From positions 1 through 11,728 of the forward strand of contig JASHXO010000234.1 in assembly GCA_030043495.1 (NCBI GenBank): a DNA stretch of 11,728 bases, read 5' to 3'. This document shows positions 6,647 to 11,728 of the stretch, in pieces (position 1 is the first letter of the stretch; the number at the start of each line of letters is the position of its first letter). Made by a program: the position numbers and the translations under genes. The stretch comes from Candidatus Rhabdochlamydia sp. (lineage in GTDB: Bacteria; Chlamydiota; Chlamydiia; Chlamydiales; Rhabdochlamydiaceae). Under the pieces are notes generated by a model. The model saw only the letters and a list, made by a program, of their open reading frames with translations. It was not told the DNA's origin and made no database searches.

Positions 6647-7665
6647 CGATAGATATCGCAATGGGAATATTTCGAAACTGTTTGCACTTTTCTAAGAATC
6701 TGTCTACGAAGTTGAAGCAAAAAACGCAAAAATAAATGCGATATAGGCAAGGCTTGACACATTTTGAAGAACATTATAAGCAATAACACTTTATATGTAT
6801 TGCCGCCTTCCTGTTTGAAGGTGGAAATCACAGAGAAAGTCTCTAAACAGTTTCTTTTGGCAAGCGAACGCACCGCATTCATGAATAACAACTCTTGAAG
6901 TTCATTCTGGAGTATTTTCCCTGCTTTATCTTTTACGCCTGAGGAAAGCTCTGGATGATTTCTTATTTTAGAAATCATCATCGGCCAGCCGGGATAAATC
7001 AATTTAAAACCATGGCTTCCTGAATAAGAGTCCGCGCTTTGTACGAACACAGCACAAGGCTCCTTTGAAATTGCAAAAGGAACGGCTGCAGCGGCACGTA
7101 ATGCATAATCGACATCAATTGCTTTCATCTGTAAATCCAATGATCCTATAGACTCGATCACTTCTTTTCGAAATAAAATTCCTGTCCAGTTGGAATATTT
7201 TCCAATCATCTCCAATAACCCTTCAGGAGGAGAATAATAATCTTTCTCGGGCCATTTTGAAAGTCTCACTTCAATGACTTGCCCTTTTTCGTCAACATCA
7301 ATGACGGCTCCCATGGAGAATAATGCCTTGGGATGTTTTGCAAAATTGCCTAATGCAATTTCATAAAATTTTGGCAATAAATAGTCGTCATCGGAAAGAA
7401 AAGAAAATATGGGGGTCTCAACGCGGGAAAGGCCGAATTGGAAATTTTCTACTGCTCCAATGTTTTCATCATGGCAAAAATATTTTATCCTGGGATCATG
7501 AGAAAATTGAGCGGCCACTTCCGATGTAGAATCGCCTGAAGCGTTGTCATAGACACAAACTTGAAAATGTGGATATGTTTGTCTCAATACACTTTCTATC
7601 GCCCTCTTCAGTTTTTCTGGCCTTCTGAAAGTGGGAATGATAGTGGTGATCAAGGGAGCATTCAT
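6643..7665 (-). CDS. GT2 glycosyltransferase, first of three tandem paralogues
   Basis: Inverting GT-A fold glycosyltransferase of 340 residues, expected at the cytosolic face of the inner membrane, adding a sugar to a lipid-linked glycan. The N-terminus reads LITTIIPTFRRP, then VYDNAS near residues 38-43 for nucleotide binding, and SDDD near 90 as the metal-binding DxD box. IGKYSNWTGILF and DVDYAL follow where the two downstream paralogues have IGKYP/ITKYP and WDCD. The C-terminus has a hydrophobic stretch (LLLIMFFKMCQALPISHLF) followed by a basic tail, suggesting membrane association. The chosen ATG at 7665 overlaps the upstream TGA as ATGA; an ATG 8 codons earlier at 7689 is possible but adds residues outside the family pattern. 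It is the most divergent of the three. Donor and acceptor cannot be read from the sequence. Confidence 0.88.
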   Translation of the reverse strand: MNAPLITTIIPTFRRPEKLKRAIESVLRQTYPHFQVCVYDNASGDSTSEVAAQFSHDPRIKYFCHDENIGAVENFQFGLSRVETPIFSFLSDDDYLLPKFYEIALGNFAKHPKALFSMGAVIDVDEKGQVIEVRLSKWPEKDYYSPPEGLLEMIGKYSNWTGILFRKEVIESIGSLDLQMKAIDVDYALRAAAAVPFAISKEPCAVFVQSADSYSGSHGFKLIYPGWPMMISKIRNHPELSSGVKDKAGKILQNELQELLFMNAVRSLAKRNCLETFSVISTFKQEGGNTYKVLLLIMFFKMCQALPISHLFLRFLLQLRRQILRKVQTVSKYSHCDIYR

Positions 7666-8564
7666 AGACAGAGCCTTTCTTTCCACCATTCAATGGTGTG
7701 ATGCAAGCTTTGTTCAAGAGAAAAACCTGGCGTCCACCTCAATTCTTCTTGCAGCCGTTTTGTCACAGCAACAAGTTGATCGGGCTCGTTTTGAAGAGGT
7801 ATAACGCCAAACTGAATGTAATCACGGCCTTGCAACATCTCAGCAATTTTCTCAATCATCCATTTGACAGATACACCTTTTCCTGAAGCAATGTTCACAT
7901 TCCCTTTGACTTCACTATCTAACAAAGACACAAAGGCATCAGCAACGTCTTCTACGTACATAAAATCTCTGATCTGATTTCCATGAGAACAAGGCATCTG
8001 TTCTTTTCTTAAAATTTTTTGGATCACAGCAGGAACTAACCTTTCGGAATATTCGTGGGGCCCATAAAGATGAAACACTCTTCCCCAGGCCTGACTAAAT
8101 CCCATTTGTTTAGAAAGAGAATTCAAAATCAAAGACAGTGTGTATTTACTCACTCCATATAAGGTTCTTGGATAGCAAGGAGTAGTCTGTTCGCAAAATT
8201 CCTTTGCCTCCCAATCATATTCAGCGCAAGTTCCCGCCCCTACCACTCTTTTACCTCCTTGAAGAGCAAAAGCTTCAAAAAGATCGATGCTGGATTTCAC
8301 CCAGGCTAAATTATCCAGAGAATTCCAGAATTTTCCGGGTGTGACATTCCATGCCAAATGCAATAAGTGTGTCGGCTTGATTTTGGTCAAAAGCTCTTGG
8401 GAAGAGTTGTTCAAAAGATTATGGTCAATCCAATAGGCATCCTTGGAAAAAAATCTCTGCTCTTTAAAAAAGAGGGCATAGATTTCAAAACCTCGACGTT
8501 TAAGTATCGGAAGGCAATGGCGTCCGATAAACCCATCAGCCCCAGTGATAAGAACTTTTTTCAT
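7662..8564 (-). CDS. Extended SDR, probable NDP-4-keto-6-deoxyhexose reductase/epimerase
   Basis: NAD(P)-dependent extended short-chain dehydrogenase of 300 residues. The nucleotide-binding motif GADGFIG is at 8-14, HLLHLAW at 66-72, and the catalytic YGVSK places Tyr136 and Lys140. GRVFHLYGPHE and RDFMYVEDVADAF are typical of the sugar epimerase/dehydratase family. The usual SS-x-x-VYG segment is replaced by GTCAEYD, so the active-site Ser/Thr is probably the threonine. Following a dehydratase, a C-methyltransferase and an epimerase, the economical role is the final 4-keto reduction that yields the finished CDP-sugar; this is inferred from context, and an epimerase is also possible. The ATG at 8564 is preferred over an upstream in-frame TTG at 8573. 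Either way it overlaps the epimerase gene by about 30 bases. The stop overlaps the next start as ATGA. Confidence 0.85.
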   Translation of the reverse strand: MKKVLITGADGFIGRHCLPILKRRGFEIYALFFKEQRFFSKDAYWIDHNLLNNSSQELLTKIKPTHLLHLAWNVTPGKFWNSLDNLAWVKSSIDLFEAFALQGGKRVVGAGTCAEYDWEAKEFCEQTTPCYPRTLYGVSKYTLSLILNSLSKQMGFSQAWGRVFHLYGPHEYSERLVPAVIQKILRKEQMPCSHGNQIRDFMYVEDVADAFVSLLDSEVKGNVNIASGKGVSVKWMIEKIAEMLQGRDYIQFGVIPLQNEPDQLVAVTKRLQEELRWTPGFSLEQSLHHTIEWWKERLCL

Positions 8565-9084
8565 ATTCTTCAAATTGCTGGTCTTTTAAAGAAATGACGC
8601 TCACATCAAGAGGCCAAGCGATTCCAAAGGCTGGGTCATTCCATCGGAATCCTGAGGAACTTCCAGAAACATAAGGAATAGAAATTTGATAAAATACTTC
8701 TGTTTCATCTTCTAAAGTTTGAAATCCATGAGCAAACCCTTCTGGAATATACAGCATGTGGCGATTTTCTGCGGAAAGAACAACTGCTTCCCATTGTTTA
8801 TAAGTTTCAGAATTTTTTCGCAGATCGATGATGACATCGTAAATTTCACCTCGAGTACAACGGATGAGCTTTACTTCCCCATGAGGAGCTTTTTGGAAAT
8901 GCATCCCTCTAATCGTCCCTTTTTTCACATTAAATGAAATGCTGCATTGCTCAAGTTGAGAATCCAGGCAATTTTGTGCAAACTCTTTGCGGCAAAAAGT
9001 ACGAGCAAAAAAACCACGTTCATCCACTATGGGCTCCAGCTCCAAAAGATAAGCGCCTTGAAGATGAAGAGGAGTGTATTTCAT
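8536..9084 (-). CDS. rfbC: RmlC/RfbC-like NDP-4-keto-6-deoxyhexose 3,5- (or 3-) epimerase
   Basis: Cupin-fold epimerase of 182 residues, the usual length. It acts on C3 and/or C5 of a 4-keto-6-deoxyhexose nucleotide. Visible family features are DERGFFARTF at 21-30, the GMHFQ box with the catalytic base His62, GEIYDVIIDLR at 79-89, AHGFQTL at 118-124, Tyr132 as the likely catalytic tyrosine, FRWNDPAFGIAWP at 146-158 and the closing SLKD with Asp168 supporting the histidine. The loop usually written YxPxxExGIxW reads with serines where the glutamate normally sits, so it may differ from classical RmlC in specificity. In this cluster the substrate is more likely CDP- than dTDP-linked, since rfbF and rfbG are present and no rmlA or rmlB is seen; that is inference. 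Its end overlaps the next gene by 29 bases. Confidence 0.88.
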   Translation of the reverse strand: MKYTPLHLQGAYLLELEPIVDERGFFARTFCRKEFAQNCLDSQLEQCSISFNVKKGTIRGMHFQKAPHGEVKLIRCTRGEIYDVIIDLRKNSETYKQWEAVVLSAENRHMLYIPEGFAHGFQTLEDETEVFYQISIPYVSGSSSGFRWNDPAFGIAWPLDVSVISLKDQQFEEYEKSSYHWG

Positions 9085-10331
9085 TAAAAGACCTCTAATT
9101 GAGGAATCGGGACAACAAATTTACCTCCCCATTTTCGGATTGGGTTCATTTGCTCTACGATCTCGTCTTTTAGGTTCCAGGGAAGAATAAAAACGAAATC
9201 AGGTTTTTCCTGTTGGATTTTCTCAACCGGATAAATGGGAATATGTGTTCCAGGTAAAAAACGGCCTTGCTTATGAGGGCTGCGATCCACTGTAAATTCG
9301 AGAAATTGGGAACGAATCCCGCAAAAGTTAAGCAGCGTATTTCCCTTCGCAGGCGCTCCATAGCCAGCGATCTTTTTTCCCTGTTTTTTACAAACCAAAA
9401 AGAAATCCAAAAGTTCTGCTTTCATTTTTTGTACTTTAAATGAAAACTCTAAATATCCTTTCAAATCATCAAAATTTAGATCTTTTTCTTGCCTGATGAG
9501 GTCGAACACCCTTTTTGAAACTTCTGTTCCAGCATCTGCATGACAGGCATAAATTCTTAAAGAACCGCCATGAGTCTTAAGTTCTTCCACATCGTAGATT
9601 TTTAGACCATGGGCTTTAAAAACCTCATCTACAGTCAACAAAGAAAAATAAGAAAAATGTTCATGATAAATCGTATCATATTGGTTGCTTTCGATGAGCT
9701 TCATCAAGTGGGGAAACTCCATAGTGATCGTTCCCTCATCTTTCAGCAAGATTTTTAAACCTTGTACAAAGTCGTTAAGGTTTGGCACATGGGCAAGAAC
9801 ATTGTTGCCAATCAGCAAGTCCGCTTGCTTTTTTTCACTTTTTAACGCTTCGGCAAGTTTGTTCCCAAAAAATTTAATCAAAGTCGGAATCGATTTGTCC
9901 TGCGCAGCTTTTGCAACATTAGCCGCTGGCTCGATCCCAAGCACAGGGATGCCGCGCTTTTGAAAAAATTGGAGCAAATATCCATCGTTACTGGCTATTT
10001 CAACCACTTGAGCAGAAGAATTGAGTCCTAATCTATCGATGATATCATCGACATACTGTTTGCAATGTTTCAACCAACTTTCTGAATAGGATGAAAAATA
10101 GGCATAATCACCGAAAATATTTTCCGGCATTTCATATTCTTTAACTTGAACAAGGAAGCATTTGGAACACACATAGGCATGCAAGGGATAATATACCTCT
10201 CCTTTTTCCAATTGCTCTTGGTTTAAATAGCTATTAGATAAAGGTGTCATCCCTAAATCGCAAAAGGAATGCTCAAGAGGATGTTGGCAAAAGCGGCAAG
10301 GAGTTTCCATCATTTTTCGCTCGAGTTTCAT
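9084..10331 (-). CDS. NDP-sugar C-methyltransferase (TcaB9/TylC3/NovU type)
   Basis: Likely transfers a methyl group from SAM to a carbon next to the 4-keto group (C3 or C5) of a CDP-4-keto-6-deoxyhexose. It has 415 residues in the family order. An N-terminal zinc-binding domain has cysteines at 12, 15, 55 and 58. A SAM domain carries EIASNDGYLL at 111-120. A C-terminal Rossmann-like domain starts with GYGAPAKGNTLL near 323-334 and continues to a DRSPHKQGRFLPG segment. Residues recalled as catalytic in TcaB9 are present: Tyr76, His181, and YHEH at 222-225 giving Tyr222, Glu224 and His225. The start is uncertain: ATGs at 10313 and 10310 would remove 6-7 residues and still keep all cysteines. 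It overlaps the end of rfbG by 59 bases (41 with the later start). Its TAA stop shares one base with the next ATG (TAATG). Confidence 0.9.
   Translation of the reverse strand: MKLERKMMETPCRFCQHPLEHSFCDLGMTPLSNSYLNQEQLEKGEVYYPLHAYVCSKCFLVQVKEYEMPENIFGDYAYFSSYSESWLKHCKQYVDDIIDRLGLNSSAQVVEIASNDGYLLQFFQKRGIPVLGIEPAANVAKAAQDKSIPTLIKFFGNKLAEALKSEKKQADLLIGNNVLAHVPNLNDFVQGLKILLKDEGTITMEFPHLMKLIESNQYDTIYHEHFSYFSLLTVDEVFKAHGLKIYDVEELKTHGGSLRIYACHADAGTEVSKRVFDLIRQEKDLNFDDLKGYLEFSFKVQKMKAELLDFFLVCKKQGKKIAGYGAPAKGNTLLNFCGIRSQFLEFTVDRSPHKQGRFLPGTHIPIYPVEKIQQEKPDFVFILPWNLKDEIVEQMNPIRKWGGKFVVPIPQLEVF
9091..9095 (-). promoter_or_regulatory. Ribosome binding site of the RmlC-like epimerase gene
   Basis: GAGGT on the minus strand lies 6 bases before the ATG at 9084 and inside the last codons of the C-methyltransferase gene. 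Together with the TAATG stop/start overlap it fixes the epimerase start. Confidence 0.65.
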
Positions 10332-11304
10332 GTTTTAAATAGCTCTTGTACCATGGAATTGTTCGCCGCAATCCTTCCTCTAGATCAAAGAGAGGGGACC
10401 ATCCCAATGTTTTTCGCGCTTTTTTGGAATCCAAACTTTGATCTCGAATTTCTTCCTTAGCCTCACTAAGAATCAGAGGTTTCAAGTCCGTACGTTGCAT
10501 TAAACGTTGGATGCAGTGTACGATTTCAAGAACAGAATAGGGTTTGTTTGGCCCGAAATTAAATGCTTGTCCTTGAACATTTTCCTTGTTGGCATTAGAG
10601 GCAAGCAGCAAATAGGCCTGTACAGCATCTTCAATATACAAATAATCACGAGTGAATGAGCCATCGCTGCGGATTACGGGCTCGATTCCTCTGTAAAAAC
10701 TTTTAATTGTCCCTGGCACCAAACGGCTCCAGTTCAAATCTCCTCCCCCATATAAATTGCCGCATCGGGCAATAACAATGGGCAAATGGTAAGTATGATG
10801 ATAGGCGTAAGCAATCAGGTCCTGGCATGATTTAGAAACATCGTAAGGATGTTGGCCCTTTAAGGGCATCTCTTCTGTATACGGAAGCACAGGGCTTGAC
10901 CCATATGCCTTATCACTTGATGCAATCACAATTCTCTTAACAAGTTCTTTATGCCGCCTACAGGCTTCCAAAAGGTTGTAAGTCCCTCGAATATTGCTTT
11001 CAAAAGTGGGAAGGGGATTGCGTAACGCTGTCCCGACAATAGTCTGAGCCCCAAGATGGAACACCGTGTCCACTTCATGCTCATTGATCACACGCTCGAG
11101 AACGGTATAATCTTCTAAGGCTCCATTGACAACATGAGTTTTTGCAATCAGGCCGTTTTGAATCAATGCACTCTGCGGATCAGTATCGCGCACTAAAGCA
11201 ATGACGCTTGCCTTTTCTTGTAAAAGCGCTCTAACAAGCCAGTAACCTAAAAGACCAGTTGCTCCTGTGACAAACACATTCTTGTCATTCCAAAAACTTT
11301 TCAT
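10273..11304 (-). CDS. rfbG: CDP-glucose 4,6-dehydratase
   Basis: Extended short-chain dehydrogenase with bound NAD that converts CDP-glucose to CDP-4-keto-6-deoxyglucose, the common intermediate for CDP-deoxysugars. It has 343 residues against about 355 usual. The Rossmann glycine motif GATGLLG is at residues 14-20, FHLGAQ near 82-87, the catalytic segment SSDKAYG at 129-135 (Ser/Asp/Lys instead of the Thr/Asp/Lys of some dehydratases) and the YxxxK pair at Tyr154 and Lys158. GNLYGGGDLNWSRLVPG near 182-198 is characteristic of RfbG rather than of dTDP-glucose dehydratase RmlB. The start is fixed by the GAGGAG ribosome binding site. The last residues are a polar tail after WYKSYLKHE that overlaps the next gene by 41-59 bases, depending on that gene's start. 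Its place directly after rfbF supports CDP specificity. Confidence 0.95.
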   Translation of the reverse strand: MKSFWNDKNVFVTGATGLLGYWLVRALLQEKASVIALVRDTDPQSALIQNGLIAKTHVVNGALEDYTVLERVINEHEVDTVFHLGAQTIVGTALRNPLPTFESNIRGTYNLLEACRRHKELVKRIVIASSDKAYGSSPVLPYTEEMPLKGQHPYDVSKSCQDLIAYAYHHTYHLPIVIARCGNLYGGGDLNWSRLVPGTIKSFYRGIEPVIRSDGSFTRDYLYIEDAVQAYLLLASNANKENVQGQAFNFGPNKPYSVLEIVHCIQRLMQRTDLKPLILSEAKEEIRDQSLDSKKARKTLGWSPLFDLEEGLRRTIPWYKSYLKHETRAKNDGNSLPLLPTSS

Positions 11305-11308
11305 TATT

Positions 11309-11314
11309 CTCCTC
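11309..11314 (-). promoter_or_regulatory. Ribosome binding site of rfbG
   Basis: GAGGAG on the minus strand ends 4 bases before the ATG at 11304. It is the strongest Shine-Dalgarno in the window and overlaps the rfbF stop codon. It decides the rfbG start: a longer in-frame reading from 11364 would add 20 residues unlike the family and lies wholly within rfbF. Confidence 0.8.
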
Positions 11315-11728
11315 AACAACTCAGCATTGTATTGCTCATCCAAGGAGCCTTTCCAGTTTCCCAAAGAGCCTGCAATAACTTTTGCTCGCGAAGGGTATCC
11401 ATAGGCTGCCAGAAGCCTTCATGAAAATAAGCCATGAGTTGTTCTTCCTCAGCCAATTTTTCAAGCGGTTCACGTTCCCATAAAGTGGATTCATCACAGA
11501 TATACTCAAGAACTTCCGGTTCGAGGACAAAAAAACCACCATTAATCCATCCTTCCTGTGCTTGATTCTTTTCAGAAAATTCGACAACCTGGTTGCCATT
11601 CAATACAAGTCCTCCAAACCGTGCAGGGGGATGTACAGCTGTTACTGTTGCAAGCTTTCCATGAGATTTATGAAATGCAACAAGCTGAGAGATATCGATA
11701 TTTCCTACTCCATCCCCATAAGTCATTA
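11313..11728 (-). CDS. rfbF: Glucose-1-phosphate cytidylyltransferase, C-terminal part (cut by right edge)
   Basis: Cytosolic nucleotidyltransferase that makes CDP-glucose from CTP and glucose-1-phosphate, the first committed step of CDP-6-deoxyhexose synthesis. About 138 codons are visible; the family is about 257 residues, so the N-terminal CTP-binding half lies beyond the right edge. The visible part opens with TYGDG, whose aspartate is a metal ligand in this family, followed by FGGL, then GWINGGFFVLEP, and near the end WEREPLEKLA and GFWQPMDTLREQ, all typical of RfbF. The methionine just before TYGDG is internal to the family fold and is not the real start. The TGA stop at 11313-11315 lies inside the ribosome binding site of rfbG, which follows 8 bases later. 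The identity is firm because both the motifs and the adjacent CDP-glucose dehydratase agree. Confidence 0.95.
   Translation of the reverse strand, partial: MTYGDGVGNIDISQLVAFHKSHGKLATVTAVHPPARFGGLVLNGNQVVEFSEKNQAQEGWINGGFFVLEPEVLEYICDESTLWEREPLEKLAEEEQLMAYFHEGFWQPMDTLREQKLLQALWETGKAPWMSNTMLSC

Noticed and set aside
6647..6661. 5-residue N-terminal extension of the second GT2 gene
   Set aside because: It uses a TTG start, while the ATG at 6646 gives an ATGA junction as seen elsewhere in the operon.
7662..8564. dTDP-4-dehydrorhamnose reductase (RmlD) for the SDR gene
   Set aside because: The motif pattern fits the general extended SDR epimerase/dehydratase family and no RmlA/RmlB partner is present, so a rhamnose pathway is not supported despite the RmlC-like neighbour.
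9685..9963. Plus-strand open frame of 92 codons inside the C-methyltransferase gene
   Set aside because: Antisense to the SAM-binding domain, which is clearly coding on the minus strand; the hydrophobic look comes from the antisense of acidic and lysine codons.
11305..11364. 20-residue N-terminal extension of rfbG
   Set aside because: It would lie inside rfbF and precede a strong ribosome binding site with an ATG that matches the family start.
11336..11599. Minus-strand open frame of 87 codons within rfbF
   Set aside because: It is a shifted frame of rfbF; the rfbF frame carries all the conserved motifs.

Overview
The window is one continuous minus-strand stretch of a surface-polysaccharide (O-antigen or capsule type) biosynthesis cluster. 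It reads from the right edge (promoter-proximal) to the left edge and is cut at both ends. All twelve genes are on the minus strand. No RNA gene, insertion sequence, CRISPR array, promoter or terminator could be supported, and nearly every base is coding. The only possible non-coding stretch is about 140 bases (872-1014), and it may be the broken start of the last gene. The sequence is moderately AT-rich by eye. The gene set (rfbF/rfbG, RmlC-like epimerase, WbuC cupin, TIGR04372-like glycosyltransferase) suggests a Gram-negative bacterium. The species cannot be fixed from this window; AT-rich gammaproteobacteria or environmental Chlamydiae-like lineages are only guesses.

Right half (about 7662-11728) is a nucleotide-sugar pathway. 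It contains the C-terminal half of glucose-1-phosphate cytidylyltransferase (rfbF), CDP-glucose 4,6-dehydratase (rfbG), a zinc-finger sugar C-methyltransferase of the TcaB9/TylC3/NovU type, an RmlC-like 3,5-epimerase and an extended short-chain dehydrogenase probably acting as a 4-ketoreductase. Together they would turn glucose-1-phosphate into a CDP-linked 6-deoxy-C-methyl branched hexose. The step order resembles noviose or virenose biosynthesis but uses a CDP carrier. No rfbH (3-dehydratase) is seen, so a 3,6-dideoxyhexose is not indicated by this window.

Middle (about 3347-7665) is assembly: three tandem paralogous GT2 glycosyltransferases with C-terminal hydrophobic and basic tails, then a GT4 glycosyltransferase with an atypical E-x7-D motif. 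Left part (1-3350) holds a small SAM methyltransferase, a degenerate relative of the C-methyltransferase whose SAM-binding motif is missing, a WbuC-family cupin, and a TIGR04372-like glycosyltransferase that runs off the left edge. This last gene has an in-frame TAG 47 codons into its longest reading frame.

The genes are packed unusually tightly: five junctions are ATGA overlaps, one is TAATG, five are longer overlaps or gaps of a few bases, and one (rfbG/C-methyltransferase) overlaps by 41-59 bases. This points to one long translationally coupled transcript. No flippase, polymerase or ABC exporter lies in the window, so the export route is unknown.
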